A DNA stretch of 64,000 nucleotides from Pyrenochaeta sp. MPI-SDFR-AT-0127 (GCA_020747015.1 JAGTJM010000004.1:620001-684000); one strand, 5' to 3'; numbered from the stretch's first letter, positions 22,436 through 34,608 are shown. The notes: generated by a model not told the origin, from the sequence alone. Numbers and translations: made by a program.

Positions 22436-23560
22436 CTACTTCCACTCGTCTGTAAACTTATATATCTTTGCAAGGGAGGTATCTCTCTTCTTTCCATCTG
22501 TCTTGATATCCTGTGTGTCTAGACTGAAGCAATCTGTTGTCTGAGCTGCACTGCATAGCGGCCACAATGTTGCGGTTTCCATGTCGCAGAAAAGCCCTTC
22601 TTCCTTCGATACAAAGTCTGGTCCAAATGACATACTATCTTCACATAGCTCCTTTGCACTGTGTCCTGGCAAGTGGCTAATGGTCAGACGATCTGGTTGG
22701 AGGTTTTTCACTCCCCTAACCTGCAGCTTTCGGCGACCGTGAAGGTCTCGTGCCTGTCGTCTTCGGAGTTTGTGGCCATCCAGGTTCGTTCCATCGGGGT
22801 ATGCACGTGTCTGCCGGTCCTTGCCTTGGTCGGGCTTCACCAAAGCACCCCCTGTGGCAGGCTTCGTAGGATCGTCAAAATTCTCTTCCCTTTTATATGC
22901 CAGTGGGGGGCTGAAGAATGGGGGAATAGAGTCTGGTAAGATGTCTGGATGAAACGTCATTCGCGTTGAGTTCTGGCAAAGGCATCCTTCGTCTTCGTTG
23001 TACTGTGCCAGCAGTCCAGCTTCGCCACTGAAGTCCCGTATATGCATCAAACCCTTAGCAATAATGCCATTACCGTGGTTGGAATCAAGCCAAACACATC
23101 GTATCGGCTGGCTAGAGTTACCAAACGTATATTCGCTCGCATAACATTGCGCTCCGCAGGTGTACCCCACATCTCCTGTCCATGTCCATTGTACCCCCTG
23201 GCTAGACGCCACAACAGCAGCCAGGCAGATTCCATCATGCTCGTGCATGACAATCGACACGTACTCTAGTTTTGCAGGGTTTCCTCCATTCTGGTAGTTA
23301 TCTTGAGAGAGGCCGATAGTGGTGCCAGCACCATTTCCAATATGGCCATTTTTGTTCCCTTTGTATTGCGTTATCCTTCGCCCATTTTCCACCCCAGACA
23401 GCAATATGTGGTATGCTTCCTCCAGCATTGGGATTATCACCAACTCCCAGGCTGATTTGAGTTTGCTTATTGGATTGGGGTCAGGTTGTTTGGCACTGAG
23501 GAAGGCAAGAGGGAGAAATGTGGCCACGAGAGCACCAACGTTGATAAATGCGTTCGCCAT
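22436..23560 (-). CDS. Secreted cysteine-containing protein of unknown function
   Basis: An intronless 374-residue frame with a hydrophobic N-terminal stretch (about residues 5-23) that reads as a signal peptide. The central part (about 95-200) has paired cysteines and a Trp-Thr-Trp-Thr-Gly-Asp...Cys-Gly-Ala-Gln-Cys element, reminiscent of secreted fungal proteins in which a conserved Cys-x-Ala and Trp-Thr-Gly-x...Val-Cys-Gly motif precedes a Cys-x-Trp-Leu-Asp segment. A basic stretch (Leu-Arg-Arg-Arg-Gln-Ala-Arg near residue 270) could be a Kex2-type processing site. More cysteines lie in the C-terminal part. A role as an effector or wall protein is only a guess; I do not know a function for this family. 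Confidence 0.7.
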   Translation of the reverse strand: MANAFINVGALVATFLPLAFLSAKQPDPNPISKLKSAWELVIIPMLEEAYHILLSGVENGRRITQYKGNKNGHIGNGAGTTIGLSQDNYQNGGNPAKLEYVSIVMHEHDGICLAAVVASSQGVQWTWTGDVGYTCGAQCYASEYTFGNSSQPIRCVWLDSNHGNGIIAKGLMHIRDFSGEAGLLAQYNEDEGCLCQNSTRMTFHPDILPDSIPPFFSPPLAYKREENFDDPTKPATGGALVKPDQGKDRQTRAYPDGTNLDGHKLRRRQARDLHGRRKLQVRGVKNLQPDRLTISHLPGHSAKELCEDSMSFGPDFVSKEEGLFCDMETATLWPLCSAAQTTDCFSLDTQDIKTDGKKRDTSLAKIYKFTDEWK

Positions 23561-24228
23561 TGAAGCAAGAAACGCTCAGTTTGATTTCAACGACAGATTT
23601 GAGGATGTAAGTTGAAATAAAAGTAGAGTAAGGAAACGAGGTACCACACCTTTATCAGAACAGTCAATCGATGAGGATCGTCTTGGTCACTTTATACTTA
23701 ACCTGCGTATGCGAACTAGTAATTTGATCATCAATCTTCTCAAATCTGCCTCACGACTTAGCAAGTAATCCAACAACCATGAGACTTTTGAGGCACAGAA
23801 TCACTCGTAGTATAGAAAGTGTTAATCAACAATCGCGTTGGTACCGGAAGAACAAAGTTGGCTATTTTCCCCAACTACATAGCTCCACAATGACCCACAA
23901 AGGCAAGCTCAGCCATTATTTTGTTTCGCAATAAATATGATTTTGCTTTTGAGCCCCGAAATCCAACTACTAGCACTGAACATCCCGGACGCGATCCTTC
24001 CTCATACATAGCTCGATAGGACTTGATTGACATATTCATGAATTGTGGAACATTCCATAGGAGAGAATTACTAAGAATGATGCCAACGAGAGTCTTTCGA
24101 TGCGAAACATAATCACATTAAACGAGTCGCGCAAGGATTAGACTCAAGCATTAACAGGACTTTACAGCCAGTTCTTGTCACTCCTTGATGAATTTCATAT
24201 CGTACAAAAGGACTTTCAATCGCATCTC
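23561..24228. other. Intergenic, nothing recognised
   Basis: Contains the promoter of the secreted-protein gene and the 3' flank of the Zip2/SHOC1-like gene. No coding signal is seen. Confidence 0.5.
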
Positions 24229-27200
24229 TTACATTCGAAATCCATGTGCTGCACTGATCCACTCCTGATCAAGAACACTACTGAGCCTACGCAAGATCCG
24301 ACTCCCACCCATGATAGCCTGGAAGTACTTCACCCTTTCATCAGCACTCATAACTATGAAAGCAGGAAGACCGGATACAGAAACAGAAAGTAGAGGATCC
24401 GAGCAATTTGAGAGACTCGAATAGGCGGGAATATGCACAGCGAATGGTTGCTTGAGCGAGGCAACGATTACTTGGGCTGCAAATGGGTTGAGACCAGCGC
24501 GACGGAGGAAGACCTCCCACTGCCAAATCAGTTAACCCACCCTATAAAACAAGTTTTAGAAGCTGTGGTACTCACGCTCGTTTCTACAGCTAGAGGTTTG
24601 ATGTCGCCGATATCAGGTGAGCCATGTGGAAGGCCGTAGTTTACCATCTCCAACACAGTGGAATGAGCGAGAGCGTGCTGGCCCCCTTGAACATACTTGA
24701 CGAGCACTTCGCTCTCTAATTGGGCAGCAAAGTCTTCCAATTGAGACAGTACCTCCTTGTTGCGTGGATCATCTGGGCGACTCGAACCGAGTTGCTCCAT
24801 CTCATGGCTGAGGCCTTCGCTGACCATCACAACTAGTCTCTCGTACCGTGACTGAAGGGTGGCCATTACTTCCTTGACCAGTGACCGATCGGGCTGCCCA
24901 GGTAGAGCTTTCTGTTTGACCTGTTGCAAAGTTGTAAAGATCAAGCCTGAAGACGGTGAGATGATGACGTCTGCTTCCTTAGCCGCAGAATGTCGCAAGT
25001 TGTAGTCTCGATAGATGATCTCAGCTTCGGGGTACAGTTGCTCAATCTGCTTCAATAAAGCCCTCTGCTGCAGCAAAGCCAAAGACACAATAAACGAGCA
25101 GGGTTTGAGATTCTTTGGGAGCTTAGGGAGATAAGGTAACGAAGCTTGCGCCTCCCTTGCCGTGGAGTCCTCTGCTTGTAGTTGAGTTACTTCGTATTGA
25201 TCAACCATAGGAGAGGCATCAGGCAGAGACTCTTTTGATCGATTTAGTAGAGTTGGAGCTACAGGATTTGAGGGAGAGATGGATGGAGGATCTTCTCTAG
25301 GTTCAGTGCTGGCAGGTTTTACTGACTTCCCTCGAGTTTCCATGAACCTGTGCAAAGCGGAGGTCGTCGAGAAGCCGCCAAACATGAGCTCGTTGCGGCT
25401 TTCAGACTGGGGTTGTGGCATTTCGTAACATGATGATGGTGCTTGTAAGCTCTGTCCAGGCCGACCAAAAATCTCTGAGCAGTACTTCGATAACGGTTGA
25501 GCGGAATATCCTTGTCTCAAATTATGGCTTTCGGGGGCTTCACGCGATGGTTGGACACCACCCATTGGATTATGCTGCGAAACCATCCGCTTCTCATGTG
25601 CCGCTGCAGCCGCCTCTTCCATCTCAAACTTACGCTTCCGGATCAACGCATCCATGGACTTTTGCTCGTCATTGTCTGCTAGCTCCAAGTCTTCGTTGTC
25701 TTCCTCCTCCTCGAGGATTCTCAACCCTTCCTTTTTCCAAACCTGCGAAGAACTAGTAGCGATGGCACTTGTTGTGTCTTCTGAGAGTATTTTACTGAGT
25801 TCAGTATCCCCATGAAGTTGCTCGTCAAGACTTAGTGTTGTCATTTTGGTCGTGAATACACCCCACCGTAATTCTCTCTCCAGAGCGGTCAGCCCATGCC
25901 ATGAAGAAGCCGCTTTCAGGTCTTTGCGCTTGATTCTCAGAAGGAAGTTCATCTGCACGCTGAGTTCAGTATCACGATGTCTGTGCTTTCCACCCTTTCT
26001 TTGGCTGTACTCGTTCCATGGCGCCACAGGCAGTGAGAAGTCCACGTGAGGCACATCCACACGTGCGGTCGTATCGGCTTCTGATAGTCGCTCGTTATCA
26101 ATCTTCATATTTGCTTGCCTGGCCAGAGGTTCGATATCTCGGTAAAACTGGTCTGAATCGACATGTTCTTCATCACAATTGTCCCTATCATCATCCTCCC
26201 TTGGTACATTTTGAAAATACTCGTGTAGATCGTTAGCAAATGAGACTGACTTGAACTTCTTCATAGGTGAAGTGGAGAAGATAGGAGGTGTCAGCGGCCC
26301 CTCCACCTTTAAATCATCTCCCCTGCGCTTCCACGTGGGTAATGATTGATTTTCAAAGAGTGGGCTAAATTGTTGTGGATGCACTATATCAAGTAACATT
26401 GGTTCGCTATCGTCCGAGGCCCTGCGTTCTAATGAGTCTGCTGCCATAATCTGACGCTCTAGAGCTTTCGATTCCGTAATCAAGGAGTCGCTGCTTTCTG
26501 AGGGCAACGGTAACCGGTTTCCTGGAGAGGATGGAATGTAAGGTGAGAGTGGAGGAGATAGCGGAAGCAATGGTGGCGTCAAAGGTTCAAGTAATGTATT
26601 CTACACGTCTTAGTATATCACCTTGAATCTTATGAGTTAACATACTGGCTTATACTGCAAGCTCTCCGCCTTAATATGTTCAGAGTCTTCTGTGGTGTAT
26701 GTGTCTCTAATTGCCTCTTGCAGATAGACAAGCGCCTCTTTTGAGACAGCAATTTTCTCGCCATTGACCCGCTCATTGCATTGCGAGGCGTAGGCGAGGT
26801 ATTTTGATGGCCATCCGAAGCCTTCGTCATTCTCCTCATGGATGATTTCAGAGGGAATTCTCAGATCTTTGAAGTGTGGCAGAGCCGTGCTCCCGAAATT
26901 AAGCAGGTCGAGCTCATTGTCTGTTCTCAAAATGGGAAGTTCCTGCTTTAATCCGAGGATATATCTCCGTCTATCTTCTGTTATTATATCTTCTGCAGGT
27001 GCCTGTTGAAGCGAGTGAACATCCTGGAGTAGCAGTGCTGCATCCTTGTTCAATGTGAGTCGCTCCCTGGTAAGTTCGGTAACCGTTTGAGTGATGGAAG
27101 ATTCTAGAGGATCTCGAAAGCCATGATCAATATCATTGCTAGATGGCACATGTGTCACTCCAATGTGCAGTTGCTCTGTGGTGTAGTCTTTACAGAGGCC

Positions 27201-27257
27201 ATGCAATCGCGCGTATTCAAGAACTTGCAGCTCTTCTTCCTCCACTTCCAAGTCCAT
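24229..27257 (-). CDS. Large XPF-like protein, probable Zip2/SHOC1-type meiotic factor
   Basis: Three exons, 27257-26646, 26600-24576 and 24519-24229 (introns 45 and 56 nt; 975 residues). The N-terminal two thirds are acidic and poorly conserved. It contains a Val-Asp-Phe-Ser-Leu-Pro-Val-Ala-Pro-Trp segment near residue 410. The C-terminal 300 residues resemble an XPF nuclease fold: a beta strand (Ser-Phe-Ile-Val-Ser), Ile-Ile-Tyr-Arg-Asp-Tyr, Glu-Ala-Asp-Val-Ile-Ile-Ser-Pro, Leu-Val-Val-Met-Val-Ser-Glu, then in the last exon a helix-hairpin-helix-like region (Trp-Glu-Val-Phe-Leu-Arg-Arg-Ala-Gly-Leu-Asn-Pro-Phe-Ala-Ala-Gln). The catalytic Glu-Arg-Lys of active XPF is absent. This combination fits the catalytically dead ZMM protein Zip2/SHOC1, which stabilises crossover intermediates with Spo16. 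An MCB site in the promoter agrees with a DNA-metabolism role. The gene model is firm; the ortholog call is moderate. Confidence 0.6.
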
Positions 27258-27386
27258 GACGAAGACAGCGATGAGAACGAATGTTTGTCAGAATTGGCTA
27301 ATGGCTTGAGGTAGTTCACTAAACTTCCGAATCGTGGAGTCCAGAACCGAAGAGTCGCGCTTTCCCCGTCACTTCAGTTGGCGCAT

Positions 27387-27401
27387 CACGTGCTCACGCG
27401 T
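27387..27401. promoter_or_regulatory. E-box and MCB motifs upstream of the Zip2/SHOC1-like gene
   Basis: CACGTG at 27387-27392 is followed by ACGCGT, a perfect MCB, at 27396-27401, about 130-145 bp upstream of the ATG at 27257. A GACGTC follows at 27403-27408. MCB sites bind the Swi6-Mbp1-type complex that drives G1/S and premeiotic S genes. Confidence 0.45.
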
Positions 27402-27904
27402 AGACGTCAAACCTTCACGCTTTGAAATTGTTCTAACACTATAGAGTCTAGAAGCGGAAGACATTTATCCCGAATCTAATCTCTATATAACGCCGGCGAA
27501 GCATCTTCCGAGTCTCTGTCCTTGGGTCCGGTTTTGGACTAGACTTAGCCTGGCGTTTCATCAAGGTCTCGAATGATCAACAGAAACAGAGTGGCATACC
27601 ATCTACCGGGTGTGGCAGAAGTCGAATCGAAGCTGCAGGCGCGATTCCGATCTCGGTAATGTGAACGGAGACACCAAAACTAGATTATAGTGTGGAATTT
27701 GGCGTTGGCGAAAGAGATTCTATTCTTCCTTATTCATACCAAACGCTATGCTATAAATTTAAAAGAAGCCGTTATGCATATCATTGGGACTTTCCCAAAT
27801 GAGTACCGTGCAAACATGATTATGTACAGACCGATGTATTTCCAGGCAGTTCTCTGCCGATCCCAAAGAGCTATGAACAAAAGGAGCGATATGTGAGCAC
27901 GCTT
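27402..27904. other. Intergenic, nothing further recognised
   Basis: Contains the distal promoter of the Zip2/SHOC1-like gene and the 3' flank of the aspartic protease gene. No additional gene is seen. Confidence 0.5.
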
Positions 27905-29298
27905 CTATTGCGCGAGAGGCTTCTGGCCAAAGCCAAGTGACTGGTTACCACCGTTGAAAGCAACAAACTGCGCCTTGAACAAGGTATCGCCAAAAATCTG
28001 AAGACCAGCGCCCTGGTTACCCTGAACACCACCAAAGCAAGTAGTATTTCCTTGGTCAACCGTCGCGAAGTTGATCTGGCTTCCAGGGATCTTGGCCATA
28101 TAGCTGTCACCAATAGCGACGGACATGTCGGGCAGCGCAGCACCACAGGGATAGATGAAACCGCCAACCTGTGCATTGAGTTGTGCGCCTTGGACCTGGG
28201 AGTAGTATGCGACAGCTACTTGCTGGTCAACGAGGAGGAGCGATGTTCCAGTGTCGGCAATGGCATCGGAGCCCTGGGGGTTCTCGAAGGTTTGATTGCC
28301 GACAGTAAACTTGGTGGAGGCAAATTGCCAAAATCCGCTTTCAGCTTTGACGGGGATCCAGGCCATCTCGCCCTCAAACTTAGTGGCATCGATCTTGCCA
28401 AACTCATAGACACCGGTGCCATCAGGGTCCAAGTCGGCGGTGAAGACTGGCATGTCAAGATCATTCATGACATTGTCGAAGAATGTCTTCTGGGGAGTCT
28501 TCTGGGTGCCATCGTTGACTATGGGATATCAGTATTGAAACACACAATGATTAAGTCAGGCAACGTACCGGTATTGAGTTTTGAGAAGGCAAGACCGACA
28601 AGACCGTCAGTGTTGGTATCCTGAACGAAAGATTGTGAAACCAGGCTGGCAAGTTCGACAGTCTGGTTCTCGACCTTGACGCCCCCAATAGTCACCGTAT
28701 CAGTGCCGACAATTCCGGCGGCACCGGAGCCGTCACCGTAGGTAATCTTCCATTGAGAACCCTCGGTCTTTTTAAAGGTGGTTGACTTTGATGCATCGAA
28801 AGCTGCATGTTGGCCAATGGACTGCGCATCCAGCTCAGTGCTGAACATCCAGCTAAAGGACAGGTCAATACAAGCTCATAAATGTAGCAAAGGGTGCCCT
28901 TACAGGTCTGAAGAGCCAGAATCAAAGTCCAGGTTCAGTGTTTGACCACCAACATCGACGGGAGAAAGAAAAAGCGCAGCATTTGCTTCTGGGTTGGCAG
29001 CAACTGTTCCAGTTCTGTTCCCAGCAGCTGCGTCATCTGCTGTTGCATTTTGAGATTGTTTGGACTGCCCAATGAAACCTTCCTTGACCATGAAGTCTGT
29101 CTTGACCTGGAAGTTGTACTTCCTGAAGACTTTCCGCATAGCAGCAGCGCCATTGGGGCCCGTGGGGTGAGCCGTGTTCAATTGCCTTGGAACTTTAAAC
29201 GACCGTTTCTGAAGGCCCCGCTTGCGGGAAGGGGCGGGAACAGCAAGCACAATGGCTGCGAAAAGAGTGATGAGGAATAAAAGGCGAAGTGATGGCAT
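27905..29298 (-). CDS. Secreted pepsin-type aspartic protease
   Basis: Three exons, 29298-28904, 28852-28569 and 28518-27905 (introns 51 and 50 nt; 430 residues). It has a signal peptide, then a basic propeptide with Lys-Arg pairs (about residues 26-33). The first catalytic site is Phe-Asp-Ser-Gly-Ser-Ser-Asp-Leu-Trp, completed across the first intron; the second is Ala-Asp-Thr-Gly-Thr-Ser-Leu-Leu in the third exon. The flap Tyr in Thr-Tyr-Gly-Asp-Gly-Ser and the C-terminal Ile-Phe-Gly-Asp...Phe-Val-Ala-Phe are present. It is an acid endopeptidase of the penicillopepsin/aspergillopepsin group acting outside the cell. The codon three upstream of the chosen ATG is TTG, so 29298 is the first real ATG in this frame. 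Confidence 0.93.
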
Positions 29299-31242
29299 AT
29301 TGAGCAAATGCTGACCGGCAGCCGGACGAGTATTATCTGTCGTCTAGGAAAACAAAAAGAAGAGAAATGATTTTGTTGAAGACTGAAAGGACGGCTCGAA
29401 GGATAAACACGAAACAACGAAACTTCCTCGAAAGAAAATGGATAGAGGCTCGGCCTGATGGGAAAGTCCACAGCGCTCAATGAGTGTGCGAGGAGGGTTC
29501 TCTTAAAGAAGGAATGTGTCGATACGACCAACGTTGGAGAGTGTATGAAACTGGAAACCTGATGAAACTTATGATCCGATCCGACACCGACGCATCACGA
29601 AAAGACCGGCAAGCGCTAAGCCTGCACGCAAAGCCAGACTGGAGATCCACGCGGCGCTCGAGCAGAGGCTACGTGTGCTGCATCGTTGAGGCCTCCATGC
29701 GAAGATCATGCTTAGCCTCCGTCAGAATTTCATGCATGCTACGGTAAAGTCCCGAAGCCGGCCATGAACGGTTACTGGATTGCCACAATGGGCCTGAGTG
29801 ATTCCGCAAAGGAAACGTCATTGGGTGCGAAAGTGCTAAAATCGTCGGACGACTATCGATAGGGTCGTGGAGCTCTTACGCGTAAGTGTTCGAGTTTGCA
29901 CGACGCTGTTGAGGAATTGTGGAGAGAGCTAACGCAGGCAGGGACTTGGCTGCAGAGTCCAGCGGGAATGTTTCAGCGCCACGGCTCTTGCGAAGGCTGT
30001 CAAAGTTGAGAGCGGGTCGCTCCTCGAACATTCTGGCCCGTGTGCCTAGGTGGAGGATATTGAAGTTGCTTCTTCGCCATCAAAGACTCCATCATATTGA
30101 CTGCTTCTCCTTCTAGTCTCCATCTCCAAAGTCAATCGGGCTCTGTTCTACATCGTCGAGGCCAAAGATGCCCCCAAAAAATGCGGCTTGGGAGCATGAA
30201 CAAGAGAGCTGACGAAGCGTGGTAAGTGGTGTTTCGGAATGCCAAGTCATGACAAGCTACGCCGCAACCCGGATACTGAAACGATGCTTCCACCAACCCG
30301 CAACCTCAGCCGGTAGAACACTCAAACCCACGTCCCAGCCTTCAAACAAGCAACACGGCAAAGCTTAGCTGTCAAATGTCTTCTCGGAGTCTGGCCTTCC
30401 CCATGCTTAGCCAACCGGATGCGCGTCCCTTTTCAAACATGGATCGAGGGCGGCGCTACCATTTCTTCGGCGCCTGGGAAGGTAAACAAGCTGGGCGCTT
30501 TTTGAAGCCCACATTCGCAATGTTGATGTTTCGAAGCCTTGGGGTCTAAGAGCAGTGCTACGGCAAACATGCAGACCGGGCAGGGAACGCGTAGTTCCGG
30601 TGGGCCGCAGCACGGAACTGGTGGTCTGTTGTGACAAGGTCCCCTCACAGAGACTCACGGTAGGCAAAGCCAATTCAATCATAGCAGAACCACTCGTGTG
30701 GGATTGAAAGTAGGCCACTCACCTCTTTGTGCGAAGTGCGAGGATGAGTGCTTAAGAGGGATGACATGTAGCATTGAGGACTGGTTCTCAGTGGATGTCG
30801 TGCAGAACATGAGCTCTGCTGAAGCAAGACACATTCATGTACCACTACTATATGAGTATTAAGGTTGGGACAGGCGCATATGAAAATATAGCTTGAATAT
30901 GAGTACTGAATGGCAGCGCTTTTAAATGTTTATCCTAGTTATTCCCACAGACAACCCCAGATCAATCGCCAGTGCTTCTCTCGTCAACATGAGCATGGTG
31001 AGCAGACACAATCGCTTCCTCTCTGCTGACCAGCACCAACCGGACATTTGCAGCATCCTACCCTATGAGGTGTGCCTCAGAACCGTACAGTGAGTGAAGG
31101 CACCAGCAGCAGCACGGCTTGAGGTGCACCTGGCCACCGGCAGCCTCATGCTTGTTCTGTGGCAGGTTTCCAGCTCTCATACTTGCAAAGTAGAGGTGTG
31201 GTGGATAGTGTTTGCGTAACTTGTTTCGTCGCTTGGCTCGGC
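29299..31242. other. Gene-free stretch, 1.9 kb
   Basis: It lies between the protease promoter and the PAT1 3' end. A pyrimidine-rich leader (minus strand) directly precedes the protease ATG. Small frames near 30400-30720 and 31058-31438 lack family resemblance, codon bias and splice continuity. No RNA gene was recognised. Confidence 0.5.
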
Positions 31243-33911
31243 TCATCCAAGCAGTTCGACATCCAACCCAATAGCCCTCATGAAGAGATTGACATTGGCC
31301 AATCGTGCGCTCGCCATATCCGCAGGCAGAGCTTTGCTCACGGAGACTGTCTCCATGACACGGTCTTTGACACCGAGGACGAGCCTTTGTTGCTGCTCGG
31401 GACTGGCGCCCACGCCCATGGCTGCCAGAAATTGCCATATATACATATCGTCAGTGTCGTTGATGGTCCCTGGGAAAAGGACAGGGAGAACAGGCTCGAT
31501 TGTGTCAAAGAGGCGATTGTAGAGCTCAGTCCATTGCTCCCAGTCTGTTACCATCTCAGGAGCGGACTGCTTCAAAAGCTCGGCACGAGAGATGAGAATC
31601 GTAAGAAGAGTGAGACCAATCTTGCTTCGGGCCGCAATGTGGAGATTAGTACGATCCAGAACGAGGCCAAGAAGGCCGATGATGATGTTCAACGGCGACT
31701 CGGAGATGTGTGCATAAAGAGGCGGTGTAACTGTTTGTGAAAAGAGTTCAATCTCTTCACGAATGGCTGGGCTCAGTGGCTCATCAGGTGTAGCGATGGC
31801 GTGGCTGACTACAGACAAACCATCAAGATGAACAACAATCATGGTCACTACCGTGATACGTTCCTGCTCGTCGATATGCCGGAAGAGACGAGGGATAGCT
31901 TTCTTGCCCTTGGCGTGTGACAATATAGATATGAATGGATGTGGAGTAGTTGCACTATGTATCTGTTAGCGGAGTTGTGTACTTGGAAGTAAGTACACCT
32001 ACTGAGGATTGATTGGCTCCATGATCTTCGTGTTCACCCAAAGCTGCTTGTGCAAAGCCTCAATCTTAGATCGCCATTCCATGTGCGCTTGAATGGCTTC
32101 TGGAGGGCTATTTTCATGAATTGGGGGCGGCAGAGCCCGCTCGTGATCTTCCATTTGCATGAGCGTAAGATACACTGCCTCGATATTTCGCAGAGCCTCT
32201 TTACGGTCAGCGATGGAAGACTTGTGAACTTTGGGACCTTTGTCATTTGTCTCGGGTCGCTTGAGATTCAGTAGCGGTCGCGGTGTTTTCGAGTTGCTGA
32301 ATGCAATCTTTCCCAAGCTGCCCTCGACGACCAACTGTCTAGCTTTCGGACGAGCTTTCGCAGCCTCAACGGCTCTTTGAATCTGCTGCTCCATTCGTTG
32401 CATATGATTGTCACCCCCTCGGCCATTTCTACGGGCGCCGAACCGATTGTTGGTCTGGAATAGGTATGTCTGAGCAAATTGATTTGCAGGCTGTTGTGGG
32501 TTCTGGCGAGGAGCGCCACGGATCTGGCTAAAGACTTGGTAATAGAAGTCTTCGGCAATGGCAGCTTCGGGGCCCTTCTCATCCAGATTGCCAGTAGCTG
32601 TCATCAATTGCTGAAGCTGGATCCGAGTGATGAAGTTCTTGTCTTGCGGCGTCATGAGGCCGTTGTCCTTCGCTAACAGAGCAATCTTATGATTTCGCTT
32701 AGCTCTCTTGGCGTCTTCTTCCAGAAATGCGGCACGCTCTGGCTCGGAAAGTTGTAGCAGTTGCTCCGGATGCGTGATAACCATCCCAGGAAACGATGGA
32801 CCCCGACTGTGCCCTGGCAATTGACCGCGATGAGCTTGAGGCCCAGACTGAGCCATTGGCTGGCCCTGACCAGAGAGACGATTAGGATTCTGCAAGATTT
32901 GTCGAGGCTGTGGGGGTGGTCCTTGCGACTGGGCTTGCGACGGCGCCTTTCGTTGCTGCTGCGAACTTTGCTCGTTTGATTGGGGCTTCTGTCGCTGCAG
33001 GATAGTGGGATGCTGAGGGGGTTGATTCTGGACAGGTTGGCCTTGGAGCTCTGCACGAGCATGTTGTTGTTGCTGTTGTTGTCTAGGAGGACCCTGCTGC
33101 TGCTGTTGCTGTTGATGATGGTGTTGTTGTTGCTGCTGTTGCTGTGGTCTTTGCAAGATCTGAGGCGCAAATTGCCCCTGTCCTCCACCAGGCGCACCAG
33201 GAAATTGCGGCTGCCCATATGGAATCTGCTGGTGTTGGTGAAATTGAGCAGGAGGACCCTGAGGTGGCGGTTGCTGGAATGGAGGAGTTCCAGCGCTTTG
33301 AGCGCGCATCATGGCCTCGACCTCTTCCAAGCTCACCAGCTTCCGGGTGGCAGGGACGGGTTGTTGAGCAGACGTGGCATATTGGGGCTCGGGGGCCCTC
33401 TGTGCAGCAGGCTGCTTAGGCTTGAGTCCCCAGATATCGGCGCGCGCCTCCAATTGAGGGATGTACTCTGGGTCCTTGTAGCTCTCATAGCCGGTTCTGG
33501 TCGGCTTCGAGGCGTGGGGAACAGGAGGCCTCTGCTGGAAAGGCTTCTGACGGGCTTGGTACAGCATCTGCTCCTCCTGCATAGTGTTTGCAATCATCGA
33601 AGTCTGGCCGGCAAAGTCGAAATCCTTGCCAATGGACTGTTGGGTCGCGGGGCCGCCTCCAAAGGTGTCGTCATTGAGGTCATCGTCGGCATCGTCGAGC
33701 TGGTCGCCGAGGCCGTCATAGGTTTCTTCGAAATCGATGCTGTATGCTTGGTAAGTGAAGCTCTTGGGCGATACTTTGGTGCAACGCACGCATCGTCATC
33801 GGCTGCCCCTCCTCCGAGTGCAGCAAAGGCATCGTGTTGGCCGAAGCCTGGAGCATTTGCAGAGTGGCCCCGGTCCCTGGGGAGGCTTGTGTCGAAGCCA
33901 AAGAAGGACAT
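31243..33911 (-). CDS. PAT1: PAT1, mRNA decapping activator
   Basis: Three exons, 33911-33790, 33739-32003 and 31954-31243 (introns 50 and 48 nt; 856 residues). The N terminus (Met-Ser-Phe-Phe-Gly-Phe-Asp-Thr ... Asp-Phe-Glu-Glu-Thr-Tyr-Asp-Gly-Leu-Gly) is the DDX6-binding region of fungal Pat1 and needs the first splice to be read. A Gln/Pro/His-rich low-complexity segment follows (about 190-310) with several Gln runs. Then come the conserved middle region and a helical C-terminal domain that binds Lsm1-7 and Dcp2 in known homologs. Pat1 couples deadenylated mRNA to decapping in P-bodies. It is divergent from the KRE2-type gene, with 697 bp between starts. Confidence 0.93.
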
Positions 33912-34608
33912 GATGGGCGGTGGCCGTCGTGGTTGACGGTGGCTGGGGGGTCTACAATGGCGGTTTGTTATTGCTATTCTCAAATGCGGCCGAAGTGGCC
34001 AGGTCGAGCAGAGGCAAAAGAGGCGAGGCGAGGCGAGGCGGTGGCTGCATGGGCGCTGTCGAGGCCAGGAAAGACGCGGACGCACGATGGGCAATGGGGG
34101 ACAATGCAATGCGACGGCGGGCAGAGCAGGCAGCTCTCTTCGCGGTAGCAGATGAAGTGGGCTGGTTATTGCTCTCTGTGTCGCCGCCTTTCTGTCCCGA
34201 TTTGGCGGCAAGTCCCGCACTTGTCCCAATGTGCCGACGCCGCCCTTGCTACCCATGGGGCTGGCCTCTGGGCTGGCTTCTGGGCACCTGTTGAATCAGC
34301 CACACTTTACGAAAGTCGGACGACGACGACTCCTTCTCCTTCTCCTTTTCCCACTCCCCATGCTCTGGCTTCTTCTCTAGGGCCGCCCTCGTCCATCTCG
34401 CCTTAATACTCTTTGGCCTGCTGATGCGCATGCTTCGCGCCTGGCATCCCCTCGTTTCCTTCTGATCCACCCCCTTTCGCAGCACTCGTCCAGGCTACTC
34501 TGTGCTCGAGAGTCGTCCGCAGCATTCGCGAGAGAAGCCAAAGTGGAGGGCTCCAATTTCTCCGAAAAGAGCCAACGGTTCGCGCAGCAGCCCCAGGGCC
34601 GACACACA
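33912..34608. promoter_or_regulatory. Divergent promoter shared by PAT1 and the KRE2-type gene
   Basis: 697 bp separate the two divergent ATGs. The right half is a pyrimidine-rich tract (plus strand, about 34310-34500), common in fungal core promoters. A short purine-rich GGCGA repeat lies near 34022-34042. No separate gene is supported here. Confidence 0.5.

Noticed and set aside
30407..31438. Frames of 103-126 codons between the protease and PAT1
   Set aside because: No family resemblance; the right one overlaps the PAT1 3' end in another frame.
32980..33936. 318-codon plus-strand frame rich in Leu
   Set aside because: It is the antisense of the Gln-rich PAT1 exon; CAG/CAA runs read as Leu on the other strand.
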